Assembly: GCF_001553855.1 (NCBI RefSeq)
Contig: NZ_LQWV01000001.1
Location: 124,001-188,000 of the forward strand
Origin: Streptococcus gordonii
Lineage (GTDB): Bacteria > Bacillota > Bacilli > Lactobacillales > Streptococcaceae
Direction of reading: 5' to 3'
Length of the DNA: 64,000 nt
This document shows positions 7,743-16,521 of this stretch, piece by piece. The position numbers and the translations under genes were made by a program. The notes beneath the pieces are model-generated. The model had not been told where the DNA came from. It saw only the letters and a program-made list of their open reading frames with translations, and ran no database searches. Positions within the stretch are counted from its first letter, which is position 1. Each line of letters starts with the position of its first letter.

Positions 7743-9959
7743 TTATCCATTGGTCCGCTTAACTGAGTAGACCTCCGGCACGCTCTTAATCTTATCCACT
7801 ACCGTCGTTAGCATAGATAGATTAGCAATACCAAAAGAAACGTGGATATTGGCAAATTTCATATCCTTGGTCGGCTGGGCATTAACAGTAGAGATATTTT
7901 TAGTTGTATTCGATAAGACCTGTAGCACATCGTTGAGAAGGCCAGTCCGGTTCAATCCATAGATGTCAATGTGGGCTGTGTATTCTTTGGTCGTATTATT
8001 TTCTTCCCACTCGACATCGATCAGGCGCTGCTCATAATTTTCCTGAGCCTTAAGGTTCATACAGTCCAAGCGATGGATAGCCACACCACGACCCTTGGTA
8101 ATGTAACCAACAATATGGTCACCTGGAACAGGGTTACAACATTTGGCAATCCGAATCAGTAGACCAGATGCCCCCTGAATGACTACACCTCCCTCATGTC
8201 TGACCTTGAGAGTTTCTTTGTTTTCAACCTTGACCTCGCCGCCTTTGACTAATTCCTCAGCCTCAGCTCTAGCCTTGGCCCGTTCCTCTTCACGGCGCTC
8301 TTTTTCCGTCAGACGATTGAAAATCGAAATAGCTCCTATTTCACCAAAACCAATAGCCGCAAACAGAGCTTCTTCTGTCTTATAGCTGGTCTTTTGCAGG
8401 ACCTCTTCCATATGCTTCTTGTCCATGTACTTATTGGCTACATAGCCATTTTCTTGGAATTGAGCCTGCAGAAGTTCCCGACCTTTAGAGATGGATAATT
8501 CCTTATCTTGGTTTTTGAAAAATTGGCGAATTTTATTGCGAGCCTTACTGGTCTTAACCAGGCCAATCCAGTCCCGACTGGGACCAAAAGAATTAGCACT
8601 GGTGATAATCTCAACCTGGTCACCTGTCTTAAGCTTGGTCGTCAATGGAACCATGCGTCCATTGACCTTGGCACCTGTTGCCCTTTCCCCGACCTTGGTA
8701 TGAATCTCATAAGCAAAGTCGATTGGCCCTGAATCCTTGGGTAGAGCACGTACAGAGCCATCAGGCGTAAAGACATAGATTTCCTCAGCCAGATAGTTTT
8801 CTTTGACCGAATCCACAAATTCTTTAGCATCGCCAGACTCTGCCTGCAATTCCATCAATTCTTGAATCCAGTTCATTCCAATAGCAGATTCTTTGCTATC
8901 GACCTTGCCTTTGATGCCCTTCTTATAGGCCCAGTGAGCTGCAACCCCGTATTCAGCGACTTCGTGCATTTCCTTGGTCCGAATCTGAAACTCGATTGGT
9001 CCCTTAGGCCCATAAACCGTCGTATGGATGGATTGGTAACCATTGGCTTTGCGGTTGGCAATATAGTCCTTAAAGCGGCCCGGCATTGGTTTCCAGAGCT
9101 CATGGATATAGCCTAGCATAGCATAGACATCACTTGGTGTTTCCAAAATGCAACGAATAGCAATCAAGTCGTAGATTTCATCAAATCGCTTTTTCTTATC
9201 CTGCATCTTACGGTAGATCGAATAGATATGCTTAGGTCGCCCATAAATCTTTCCATGTAGATGGCGTTCAGCTGCATAAGTCTCAATCTTACTCACGACT
9301 TCTTCGACTAAGGCTTCTCTTTCACGGCGTTTTTCCTTCATCATGTGAGAAATCTTGTAAAACTCGACTTCATTGAGATAGCGGAAAGACAAGTCCTCCA
9401 ACTCCCACTTGACACTGGAAATCCCCAGTCTGTGAGCCAAAGGCGCATAGATCTCCATGGTTTCGCGCGAAATCCGCTCCTGCTTGTCCTTGCGCAAATG
9501 CTTGAGCGTCCGCATATTATGCAGACGGTCAGCCAGCTTAACCAAGATAACCCGGATATCCTCCGACATGGCCATCAGCATCTTACGGTGGTTCTCAGCG
9601 AGCTGCTCCTCGTGGGATTTGTACTTGACCTTCCCCAGTTTGGTCACACCGTCTACAATCGTCCGGACATCTGGACCAAACTCACGCTCTAAATCATCTA
9701 GGCTAGCATCTGTATCTTCTACCACATCATGCAAAAAACCACAGGCAACTGTAACTGCATCAAGCTTAAGCTTGGCCAGGATCCCAGCTACCTGAATAGG
9801 ATGAACAATATAGGGTTCTCCCGACTTGCGAAATTGCCCGCTATGACAGTCCACTGCATATACCAAGGCTTTCTGAACAAAAGCCACATCCTCAGCTGCT
9901 AAATATTTCCTTGTTAAAGCGACGACCTGATCGCCCGTTAAATTCACTTCTTTTGGCAT
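7743..9959 (-). CDS. relA: Bifunctional (p)ppGpp synthetase/hydrolase Rel
   Basis: At 738 residues this is a full-length long RSH protein. Order of domains: HD hydrolase (about 30-190, with HDVVEDT and HRLGISSVKWELEDL), alarmone synthetase (about 230-350, with RFKDYIANRKANGYQSIHT), TGS (about 390-455, IYVFTPDGSVRALP), helical and zinc-finger segment (AKCCNPVPGD near 585), and C-terminal ACT (about 660-738). Both catalytic domains look intact, so it should make and degrade (p)ppGpp in the stringent response. The start has TTGGAGAGA before ATG. Confidence 0.95.
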   Translation of the reverse strand: MPKEVNLTGDQVVALTRKYLAAEDVAFVQKALVYAVDCHSGQFRKSGEPYIVHPIQVAGILAKLKLDAVTVACGFLHDVVEDTDASLDDLEREFGPDVRTIVDGVTKLGKVKYKSHEEQLAENHRKMLMAMSEDIRVILVKLADRLHNMRTLKHLRKDKQERISRETMEIYAPLAHRLGISSVKWELEDLSFRYLNEVEFYKISHMMKEKRREREALVEEVVSKIETYAAERHLHGKIYGRPKHIYSIYRKMQDKKKRFDEIYDLIAIRCILETPSDVYAMLGYIHELWKPMPGRFKDYIANRKANGYQSIHTTVYGPKGPIEFQIRTKEMHEVAEYGVAAHWAYKKGIKGKVDSKESAIGMNWIQELMELQAESGDAKEFVDSVKENYLAEEIYVFTPDGSVRALPKDSGPIDFAYEIHTKVGERATGAKVNGRMVPLTTKLKTGDQVEIITSANSFGPSRDWIGLVKTSKARNKIRQFFKNQDKELSISKGRELLQAQFQENGYVANKYMDKKHMEEVLQKTSYKTEEALFAAIGFGEIGAISIFNRLTEKERREEERAKARAEAEELVKGGEVKVENKETLKVRHEGGVVIQGASGLLIRIAKCCNPVPGDHIVGYITKGRGVAIHRLDCMNLKAQENYEQRLIDVEWEENNTTKEYTAHIDIYGLNRTGLLNDVLQVLSNTTKNISTVNAQPTKDMKFANIHVSFGIANLSMLTTVVDKIKSVPEVYSVKRTNG

Positions 9960-10030
9960 TCATTCTCTCCAATTTCTTGCCTATTATTTTATCATTTTTA
10001 AGGCAATAAGAAAACACTTATGCAAAGATG

Positions 10031-10085
10031 AACTGCACCCCAAAAAGTTAGACAGAAAAAATCTAACTTTTGGGGTCAGTACAAA
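10031..10085. mobile_element. Palindromic insertion-sequence relic (IS150-like terminal repeats)
   Basis: Two facing arms, ACCCCAAAAAGTTAGA (10037-10052) and its reverse complement minus one base (10062-10076), are separated by nine A-rich bases. The outer sequences CTG and CAGTAC match the ends of IS3/IS150-type elements as I remember them. No transposase remains. This is either a minimal non-autonomous element or the two ends left by internal deletion. Confidence 0.5.
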
Positions 10086-10119
10086 GAGCCTGGCTTGTTT
10101 TAATAAAAAGACAGCAGAA

Positions 10120-10157
10120 ATCAAAAATACTGTACCTCATCCGATGAGATACAGTAT
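10120..10157 (-). terminator. Terminator after rsmE
   Basis: Arms 10127-10140 and 10144-10157 (one bulge), followed on the minus strand by TTTTTGATTT. Confidence 0.8.
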
Positions 10158-10160
10158 CCT

Positions 10161-10904
10161 TTAGTTCATTAGTTCAGACAAAACACTGACTGCGGTCAAG
10201 GCATAAAGCGGAGCTGTTTCAGCCCGCAGGATACGTGGACCCAAACCTGCTGATACAGCACCTGCTTGATGAAAGGCGTCTATTTCATCTGGCGATAAAC
10301 CGCCCTCAGGTCCAAAGATAAATAGAACTTTTGCGCCGGCTGATAAGCCTGACAGAGCTCGGACTAGAGCTGCAGATTCTCCTTCTTTGGCCGATTCTTC
10401 ATAGGCCACGACGATGGTATCAAATTGAGGCAGCTGAGCTAGAAAGTCTGCCTTTTTATCAAAGAGCCGAACTTCTGGTATCCGATTGCGCTTGCTCTGC
10501 TCTGCTGCTCCCTGAGCAATTTTCTCCAGCTTTTCACTCTTTTTAGCCAACTTTTTGCCATCCCACTTGGCCACCGACCAGTCAGCTGGGAAAGACCAGA
10601 TAGCACTGGCTCCTAGCTCCGTTGCCTTTTGGGTGATAAACTCTAATTTATCTCCTTTGGGAAAGCCTGAAGCAATGGTCACTTGAACCGGCAGCTCGGT
10701 ATTATCCGCTAGCTCCTCCAAGATTTCCAAGCTCTGCTGACTGGGGTCTAGCACCCGAGCCAGTCGTTTCACGCCATCATCAAAGACCAGTGTGACTTGA
10801 TCGTTCTCTTTGAGCCGCATGACCGAAAACATGTGTTTGGCCGTGTCCTTATCCGTGATCACCAGAGGAGACTGAGGGTTTCCTTTTATAAAATACTGCT
10901 GCAT
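10161..10904 (-). CDS. rsmE: 16S rRNA (uracil1498-N3)-methyltransferase
   Basis: The 247-residue protein has the RsmE layout: an N-terminal PUA-like part (MQQYFIKG, HMFSVMRLKENDQV) and a C-terminal SPOUT methyltransferase with the knot motifs FIFGPEGGLSPDEI and LGPRILRAETAPLYAL, which bind S-adenosylmethionine. It methylates U1498 of 16S rRNA. The ATG directly follows the prmA stop codon with no gap (TAG ATG), so prmA and rsmE are one coupled unit, the normal order in streptococci. Confidence 0.95.
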   Translation of the reverse strand: MQQYFIKGNPQSPLVITDKDTAKHMFSVMRLKENDQVTLVFDDGVKRLARVLDPSQQSLEILEELADNTELPVQVTIASGFPKGDKLEFITQKATELGASAIWSFPADWSVAKWDGKKLAKKSEKLEKIAQGAAEQSKRNRIPEVRLFDKKADFLAQLPQFDTIVVAYEESAKEGESAALVRALSGLSAGAKVLFIFGPEGGLSPDEIDAFHQAGAVSAGLGPRILRAETAPLYALTAVSVLSELMN

Positions 10905-11858
10905 CTATCCACCTATCACGCCTGAAATGTCCTGCGTTTTCTTAAAGACACAGGCATTCCATTCGCCCTGAATCATATGTGTTTCCAAGAAAAATCCTGC
11001 TGCTTCTGCTGACTCGCGCACCATTTCCCACTTCTCAGAAATGATCCCACTCATAATCAAATAACCCTCATCCTTGACCAAGCGATAAGCATCCTCTGTC
11101 AGATGGATGAGAATATCGGCCAAGATATTGGCAACAATGACATCCGCCTCGATTTCTACACCTCGAAGAAGATCTCCCGGCGCCACATGGATATTCTCCA
11201 TACCAGGATTGAGCTCAATATTTTCCTGAGCCACGCGCATCGCTACCTCATCTAAATCATAGGCGTAGATATCCTTAGCACCTAAGAGAGAGCTGGCAAT
11301 GGAAAGGACGCCGCTGCCTGTACCCACATCCAACACCGTTTCTCCGCCCCGCAAGACCTGCTCCAGAGCAAAGAGGCTCATCTTGGTCGTCGGGTGAGTC
11401 CCCGTACCAAAGGCCATACCAGGATCCAGTTTGATAATCTTCTCATCAGCTGTTGCCTCGTACTCCGTCCAGGACGGCACAATAGTCAAGTCATGGGTGA
11501 TCCGAGCCGGCTCAAAGTATTTCTTCCAGTTGTCCGCCCAATCTTCCTCAGCCAGTTCCTGCCGAGTCAGCTGAATATCTCCTGTCTCCAAGCCAAAGCC
11601 ATCCAGCTCAGCCAGTCGCTCATTGGCCTGGGCCGCAACAGCTTCTATATTCACCGAATCTGGGTAGTAGCCCGTAATCTTCACTCGCTCACTCTGCTCA
11701 ACTTCTGGAAAAAGCTCACCATACTGGTCAACCTGCCCCAGATAATCTGCGCTATCATCGATAGCCACACCCTGACTGCCCAGCTCAATCAGAATATTCG
11801 AGGCTGCTTCCTCCGCCTCACGCTTCACTTCAATCGTTAATTCCTGCCAAGTTTCCAT
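10905..11858 (-). CDS. prmA: Ribosomal protein L11 methyltransferase
   Basis: I choose the ATG at 11858 ([11 protein letters not shown]), which matches the usual 317-residue start. The frame stays open 12 codons further upstream, but that stretch is unlike the family. Motif I for S-adenosylmethionine binding is [14 protein letters not shown] near residue 180, and an NIL motif ([11 protein letters not shown]) follows near 245. PrmA trimethylates several amino groups of ribosomal protein L11. It ends flush with rsmE. Confidence 0.95.
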   Translation of the reverse strand: METWQELTIEVKREAEEAASNILIELGSQGVAIDDSADYLGQVDQYGELFPEVEQSERVKITGYYPDSVNIEAVAAQANERLAELDGFGLETGDIQLTRQELAEEDWADNWKKYFEPARITHDLTIVPSWTEYEATADEKIIKLDPGMAFGTGTHPTTKMSLFALEQVLRGGETVLDVGTGSGVLSIASSLLGAKDIYAYDLDEVAMRVAQENIELNPGMENIHVAPGDLLRGVEIEADVIVANILADILIHLTEDAYRLVKDEGYLIMSGIISEKWEMVRESAEAAGFFLETHMIQGEWNACVFKKTQDISGVIGG

Positions 11859-12002
11859 CATTAAAAATACCAGGCCCGTATAACACAAAGCCAAAATAGG
11901 AAATTCTCTGACGACATTTGCGTCTAAGAGAAACTTTTATTTTTGGCACAGTATTTAGGGCGGGTTCAGTTTAGAAATTTAACTGAACAATCCTTTCTTT
12001 GT

Positions 12003-12473
12003 TTATTTCATTGTCTTCGTCATATAGACCATATCCATGCCCTCTTTTTCGGGCTCAGTATGGGTCTGATGATAGCCATTTTTCTCATAAAAAGCCACCA
12101 TGCCTTTATCCTGGAAAACCGTACACAAATCCCATTTCATAATGGTAGAGAATGTCCCCTCAATCAGAGAGAGCCCCTCAGAGCCATATCCTTTATTCTG
12201 GTGCTCTGGCAAAATCGCCACTGTTCCAATCCAGCCCGCTGTCTGTTCATCATTTGTATTCAAGCGAATAAAGCCAAGAATCTTCTCGTCGTCTTTGACA
12301 AAATAATAAAAACTATTGGGACTCTCAACCAGTTTCCAGCGAATCCGCTCACGCTCCTCCAGATAGGGGTCGTATTGATCCTGATATTTCTCATAAACGG
12401 CCTTAAAACTCGCTCTCTGAATGGCAATAATGGTCTCAAGATCCTCAGCTCCTGCCCGCTCAATATGAATCAT
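12003..12473 (-). CDS. GNAT-family N-acetyltransferase
   Basis: A 156-residue GNAT protein. The acetyl-CoA pyrophosphate loop is visible as ILPEHQNKGYGSEGLSLIEG (the Q/R-x-x-G-x-G/A pattern), followed by YEKNGYHQTHTEPEKEGMD, typical of the end of the fold. Substrate unknown. The start overlaps the stop of the upstream NUDIX gene by four bases (ATGA), so translation coupling was the original arrangement; the frameshift in the NUDIX gene may now weaken it. Confidence 0.85.
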   Translation of the reverse strand: MIHIERAGAEDLETIIAIQRASFKAVYEKYQDQYDPYLEERERIRWKLVESPNSFYYFVKDDEKILGFIRLNTNDEQTAGWIGTVAILPEHQNKGYGSEGLSLIEGTFSTIMKWDLCTVFQDKGMVAFYEKNGYHQTHTEPEKEGMDMVYMTKTMK

Positions 12474-12920
12474 ACTCGCACCTCCAAATAATCGCTCAAC
12501 CTGTCCTGCAACTGCGAAATAACGTTTTCATCTGCTAAAAACTGGCTTACATCCATCATCTGATAAGCCAGTCCCTCATCTCCAAAGGCGATACTGGTAC
12601 ATTCTTCCTGAGTGATGGTTCCCACCATAAAAATAGAGGTTTTGTCTGGATCAAGCATTCCTTGATATTCCTTAGCCCAGACAATATCCGTTTCTTCAAG
12701 CTTCAGACCAAGCTCTTCAAAAACCTCTCTTTGGACACATTCAAAGGGGGTTCTCGCCCTCGCGGCCACCACCCGGCAGCTCCCACATATTGGGCCAAGG
12801 GATGGTTGAAATATCGTCTCGCAAGATGGTCAGTAGCCTATTATCACAAAGCAAGGCAATCTTACAGCCAGAAAACTCCAGCTGTTTGTGCAATAAATCT
12901 AGCCCTTTTGCATTTGCCAT
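12470..12920 (-). pseudogene. NUDIX hydrolase broken by a one-base frameshift inside the Nudix box
   Basis: Reading from an ATG at 12920 (with GGAGG upstream) gives MANAKGLDLLHKQLEFSGCK, then MWELPGGGREGENP, and then a stop. A run of five C on the coding strand (12746-12750) causes it: with four C the frame joins into a complete Nudix box, G-x5-E-x7-REVFEELGL, and continues to 12470. The total length of 451 bases is one more than a multiple of three, as expected. The gene is therefore either a recent pseudogene, a phase-variable homopolymer tract, or a sequencing error. Its neighbours are DUF3013 upstream and the GNAT downstream. Confidence 0.85.
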
Positions 12921-12929
12921 CAGCGCCTC

Positions 12930-13400
12930 CTAATACCTCGGATATGAATAGAAATCCGTCTCAATCAAATCTGCTCTGCCATTTTCAAAAGCCTCAGCAT
13001 TCCAAGCTATCTCAAACTCTGCCGCCTCTGGATCTGCTAAGAAGTCCATGAGTGCATCTAGGCCAGACTCAGCTGTTTGGGTTAGGAAATCCACGAAATA
13101 AGCCAGAAACTCCCGTGACAGCCCCTTCTTCGGCTCATAGGGCAAGGCAGCCAGATAATCCTCTGCCTCAAAACGAGACTTGGTCGGATTATAGAAAAGC
13201 ACGGCTTCCTCAAAGTAAATATCCTCAGCCGAGGCATTGCCCTCAGCATCAACCGTCTCAATCCTGCCTGGATTTTGCACCTCAAGGAGAAAGGCGACCT
13301 CGACTGCATGATTCTTCTTGTCCCAGTTTATCTCATAGTCAAAAGGAAAGCTCTTCCCCATTTCCTCGTCCAATATCTCCAAAAAACCGTACTTAGCCAT
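12930..13400 (-). CDS. DUF3013 family protein
   Basis: A 156-residue acidic soluble protein that I recognise as the streptococcal DUF3013 type, starting MAKYGFLEILDEEMGKSFPF. It is rich in Glu, Asp and aromatic residues, with no catalytic motif or membrane segment. It is the first gene of a minus-strand run (DUF3013, NUDIX, GNAT, then prmA-rsmE) and is divergent from rarA. Function unknown. Confidence 0.7.
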   Translation of the reverse strand: MAKYGFLEILDEEMGKSFPFDYEINWDKKNHAVEVAFLLEVQNPGRIETVDAEGNASAEDIYFEEAVLFYNPTKSRFEAEDYLAALPYEPKKGLSREFLAYFVDFLTQTAESGLDALMDFLADPEAAEFEIAWNAEAFENGRADLIETDFYSYPRY

Positions 13401-13487
13401 GATTTCCTCTTTTCATTGTGATAAAATATTACTATCTACAATAGTAACACAAAAAGCCAAGAAAAACACTTGCAGAAAGGAAATCTT

Positions 13488-14756
13488 ATGCCAGAAAACC
13501 TCGCCCTGCGCATGCGTCCTACCGATATTGATCAGATCATCGGCCAGCAACATCTGGTCGGACCCGGGAAAATCATCCGTCGCATGGTTGAAGCCAACCG
13601 CCTGTCCTCGATGATTCTCTACGGGCCACCCGGCATCGGCAAGACCTCCATCGCCTCAGCTATTGCCGGCACAACCAAGTTCGCCTTTCGGACCTTTAAC
13701 GCCACGGTAGATAGCAAGAAGCGCCTGCAAGAGATCGCTGAAGAAGCGAAATTTTCCGGCGGACTGGTGCTCCTACTGGATGAGATTCATCGCTTGGACA
13801 AGACCAAGCAAGACTTTCTCCTGCCACTATTAGAAAGCGGTCTGGTCATCATGATTGGAGCGACGACAGAAAATCCTTTCTTTTCTGTCACCCCAGCCAT
13901 CCGAAGTCGGGTTCAGATATTTGAGCTTGAACCCCTCAGCAACGACGACATCCGGACAGCCATTCAGCTAGCCTTGACAGATAAGGAAAGAGGATTTGAT
14001 TTCCCAGTGGAGCTAGACGATGATGCTCTGGATTTCATTGCCATCTCTACCAACGGAGACCTGCGCTCTGCTTATAATTCACTGGATTTAGCCGTACTCT
14101 CTACCCCAGAAGATAACAAGGGCATTCGCCACATCACACTTGATGTCATGGAAAACAGCCTACAAAAGAGCTACATCACCATGGATAAGGACGGGGACGG
14201 CCATTACGATGTCCTCTCTGCCCTGCAGAAGTCCATCCGTGGCTCCGATGTCAATGCCAGCCTCCACTACGCAGCTCGGCTCGTTGAGGCAGGAGATCTG
14301 CCTAGCCTAGCTCGACGCCTGACCGTTATTGCTTACGAGGATATTGGCCTAGCAAATCCTGACGCCCAAGTCCATACCGTTACAGCTCTAGAAGCGGCTC
14401 AGCGGATTGGCTTTCCTGAAGCCCGTATCCTTATTGCCAATATTGTCATTGATTTGGCACTTTCTCCTAAGTCCAACTCAGCCTACGTGGCTATGGACAA
14501 GGCCTTGGCCGACCTAAGAAAGAATGGAAATCTGCCCATCCCACGCCACTTACGTGATGGCCACTATGCCGGAAGCAAGGAATTAGGCAACGCACAGGAC
14601 TATCTCTACCCTCACTCCTATCCTGGCAATTGGGTCAAGCAGGACTACCTGCCCGATAAGATAAAAGACGCCAATTATTTCACGCCTAACGAAAACGGCA
14701 AATACGAGCGAGCCCTTGGAATGACAAAGGATAAGATTGATCAGCTCAAAAAATGA
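13488..14756 (+). CDS. rarA: Replication-associated recombination ATPase RarA (MgsA/WRNIP1 type)
   Basis: The start is the ATG at 13488 ([11 protein letters not shown]), with GAAAGGAAATCTT before it. The product has 422 residues. It is a clamp-loader-like AAA ATPase: Walker [10 protein letters not shown] near residue 48, Walker [12 protein letters not shown] near 100, sensor 1 [10 protein letters not shown], then the helical and tetramerisation domains with [14 protein letters not shown] and [15 protein letters not shown]. It acts at stalled replication forks. In Firmicutes the gene is followed by 6S RNA, as here. Confidence 0.95.
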   Translation: MPENLALRMRPTDIDQIIGQQHLVGPGKIIRRMVEANRLSSMILYGPPGIGKTSIASAIAGTTKFAFRTFNATVDSKKRLQEIAEEAKFSGGLVLLLDEIHRLDKTKQDFLLPLLESGLVIMIGATTENPFFSVTPAIRSRVQIFELEPLSNDDIRTAIQLALTDKERGFDFPVELDDDALDFIAISTNGDLRSAYNSLDLAVLSTPEDNKGIRHITLDVMENSLQKSYITMDKDGDGHYDVLSALQKSIRGSDVNASLHYAARLVEAGDLPSLARRLTVIAYEDIGLANPDAQVHTVTALEAAQRIGFPEARILIANIVIDLALSPKSNSAYVAMDKALADLRKNGNLPIPRHLRDGHYAGSKELGNAQDYLYPHSYPGNWVKQDYLPDKIKDANYFTPNENGKYERALGMTKDKIDQLKK

Positions 14757-14788
14757 TGGTATCGTTTGCAAAAAATCATGTTTTTCTC

Positions 14789-14819
14789 TTGAATTTTTCA
14801 AAATTTATGGTATTATAAT
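14789..14819 (+). promoter_or_regulatory. Promoter of the 6S RNA
   Basis: TATAAT at 14814-14819, with TTGAAT at 14789-14794 as a possible -35 box (spacer 19, longer than ideal). Transcription should start near 14826. Confidence 0.65.
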
Positions 14820-14825
14820 TATAGA

Positions 14826-15016
14826 AACGCTGTGGTGTACGACTTCACACTTAAGTGTTGACCGACTATTTTTTGTATTATTAGGGAAACAAAAGACTTC
14901 TAACAGCATGCAGGCCGTATCACGCGGAAGCAGCTTCAGTTAGAGCGAGTTGCCCACCTGCTTAATTGCGCGGGTTCAATACAAATCGTGAAGGTCCGGC
15001 ACCAATACAGCTTTTT
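14826..15016 (+). ncRNA. ssrS: 6S RNA
   Basis: About 190 bases fold as one long interrupted hairpin. The closing stem pairs GCTGT..GGTG at the 5' end with CACC..ACAGC at the 3' end. Further inside, TTCAC pairs with GTGAA, TTTGTATT with AATACAAA, and GCAGG with CCTGC, leaving a central open region as in 6S RNA. Position downstream of rarA also matches the conserved location of 6S RNA in Firmicutes. 6S RNA binds housekeeping RNA polymerase by mimicking an open promoter and serves as template for short pRNAs. The exact ends are estimates. Confidence 0.8.
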
Positions 15017-15021
15017 CTGTT

Positions 15022-15094
15022 GCCTCCTTAGCTCAGTTGGTAGAGCAGTAGACTCTTAATCTATGGGTCGCAGGTTCGAGCCCTGCAGGGGGCA
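15022..15094 (+). tRNA. tRNA-Lys (anticodon CTT)
   Basis: A complete 73-base cloverleaf: acceptor GCCTCCT pairs with AGGGGGC, D-arm GCTCAGTTGGTAGAGC, anticodon loop CTCTTAA with CTT, and T-loop GGTTCGAGCC. CCA is not encoded. It begins only about six bases after the 6S RNA, and its last bases are the attachment site of the element that follows. Confidence 0.97.
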
Positions 15095-15095
15095 T
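15084..15095 (+). repeat. attL, 12-base direct repeat at the tRNA-Lys 3' end
   Basis: TGCAGGGGGCAT, identical to 20217-20228. The repeat contains the acceptor-stem end of tRNA-Lys, a normal crossover site for tyrosine recombinases. Confidence 0.85.
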
Positions 15096-15109
15096 CTAAA
15101 TCAACAGGA

Positions 15110-15137
15110 AAAAGCCTTGATTTATAAGGCTTTTTTG
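15110..15137 (+). terminator. Terminator now serving tRNA-Lys, supplied by the element
   Basis: AAAAAGCCTTG and its complement around a short loop, then TTTTTT. It lies just inside attL, so it came with the element. A very similar hairpin is found outside attR. Confidence 0.8.
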
Positions 15138-15152
15138 CTTGTCTATAACTGA

Positions 15153-15173
15153 TTTGCCCCATCATTTGCCCCA
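15153..15173. repeat. Pair of TTTGCCCCA repeats, candidate integrase arm sites (left end)
   Basis: TTTGCCCCA at 15153-15161 and 15165-15173, between attL and the integrase stop. The same 9-mer occurs twice near the right end. Confidence 0.5.
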
Positions 15174-15180
15174 CATTTTT

Positions 15181-16320
15181 TTATGAGCAATCTTTCCAAA
15201 CATCTCTAATTTGATTAAATTCTTCAAAAATTTTCTCTTCTAAAGTGTGTCCATATACTTCTACTAACATTGAAATATCTCTATGCCCTAGAATTTTTGC
15301 AATAACTCCAAGGTCAAATCCTTTGTGCCAGAGGTAGCTTCCATAGGTATGACGTGCTCCTTTTGTCGTGATAATTGGATAAATATCTAATTCATTTAAA
15401 AGAACACTCAAAGCTTTATTGACACTTGCAATATCTGGTACCAAGTGAATATATCCATAATGCTGAAAAATCATTTTATACCTATTCTTGATTCCTAGCT
15501 CTTTATTAGCCTTCTCCTGTTCAATTTTTAGGACTTGTAATATCTTAATACATTCTTCGTCTATCGGTACCATCCGAATAGACGTTTTATTTTTTGGAGG
15601 AACAAATTTATGAGAAAGGGTATTAAACCTCCTATATGTTTTTAGCAGTCCTCTGTCAAAGTCAACTTCATTCCAAGTTAACGCTATTAACTCTCCAAAC
15701 CTCATGCCTGTTTTTAATAGAAAATAGACAATATAAGGAACAATTGAACGTTGGTAATCAAATTTTCTCTTTACTGCTAAAAGTAAATCCAGATAGTCCT
15801 TTTCTGTATGTAAATATTTCTCTTCTGTCATCTGTTGTTCTTTGGATGAAAATAACTCGACATGTTGTGTAAAATCATCTATTAGAACTTTGTCTGCAAT
15901 TGCCATTTGGATGCTCTGATGAATCCCAGTATTCAATCTACCAAGAAAATTTCTACCAACTGTTTGTCCATACTTATTCATAATTCTTTGGTATTCACTC
16001 GCACGAATTTGAGTGACTTTTTTATTTCCAAATAATCTTTCAATTGTGTTTTTACGGAGAAGATATTTTTTCTTTGTCTCTTCCGACCTACTACTCGGTA
16101 GAATTTTTAGTTCAAGCCATTCTTGATACAGATCTACAAGAGAAATATCTCTAGAAATTCTTTTTCCTAAACGAAGTTCTTGCAGAATCGGTTCAGCTTC
16201 TGACTCTGCAAGTTTTTTTGTTTTAAAACCGCTATTATGAACAACAGTTTTCCCTTCGCTACGAATTTCATAGGTCCATAAATTACTATCTCCTCGCTTT
16301 CGATAACGAACACTTGCCAT
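15181..16320 (-). CDS. int: Tyrosine recombinase / integrase of the element
   Basis: The 379-residue protein has the three-domain layout of phage and ICE integrases: an AP2-like arm-binding N-terminus (MASVRYRKRGDSNLWTYEIR), a core-binding domain (about 60-165), and the catalytic domain. Catalytic residues are visible as Arg in TGMRFGELIALTW, the RH pair in KGARHTYGSYLW, His in ILGHRDISM and the nucleophile Tyr in EVYGHT. Its 3' end lies 85 bases from attL, the normal orientation for elements in tRNA genes. It probably catalyses integration and, with a directionality factor, excision. It follows the DUF3173 gene by one base. Confidence 0.93.
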   Translation of the reverse strand: MASVRYRKRGDSNLWTYEIRSEGKTVVHNSGFKTKKLAESEAEPILQELRLGKRISRDISLVDLYQEWLELKILPSSRSEETKKKYLLRKNTIERLFGNKKVTQIRASEYQRIMNKYGQTVGRNFLGRLNTGIHQSIQMAIADKVLIDDFTQHVELFSSKEQQMTEEKYLHTEKDYLDLLLAVKRKFDYQRSIVPYIVYFLLKTGMRFGELIALTWNEVDFDRGLLKTYRRFNTLSHKFVPPKNKTSIRMVPIDEECIKILQVLKIEQEKANKELGIKNRYKMIFQHYGYIHLVPDIASVNKALSVLLNELDIYPIITTKGARHTYGSYLWHKGFDLGVIAKILGHRDISMLVEVYGHTLEEKIFEEFNQIRDVWKDCS

Positions 16321-16321
16321 A

Positions 16322-16510
16322 TTACGCCACCTCAGTTCCTAGAATCTCATTTACAACACTTTTTGGAACAACCATCAAACGTTTGCGATTATAAAATGTA
16401 TAGCCTCGTGAGACAAGTAATTCTCTTGCCTGATGAATGATATCATTTGCTGTATGAGGGCGATAGCCCATTTCAATTAATTCTTTGTTACTAATTAAAT
16501 TATTGTCCAT
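16322..16510 (-). CDS. DUF3173 small protein, probable excisionase-like factor
   Basis: A 62-residue protein that I recognise as DUF3173 by its SNKELIEMGYRPHTANDIIH and PKSVVNEILG segments. These small basic helix-turn-helix-like proteins regularly sit directly upstream of the integrase in Firmicute mobile elements. Here it is one base from the integrase start, in the same operon. A role in recombination directionality is inferred from position and size, not shown. Confidence 0.75.
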   Translation of the reverse strand: MDNNLISNKELIEMGYRPHTANDIIHQARELLVSRGYTFYNRKRLMVVPKSVVNEILGTEVA

Positions 16511-16521
16511 AGTTATCCTCC

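Noticed and set aside
14826..15016. Structured RNA next to a tRNA and an integrase, first considered as tmRNA
   Set aside because: There is no tag-peptide frame and no tRNA-Ala-like end; the long interrupted hairpin and the position after rarA fit 6S RNA.
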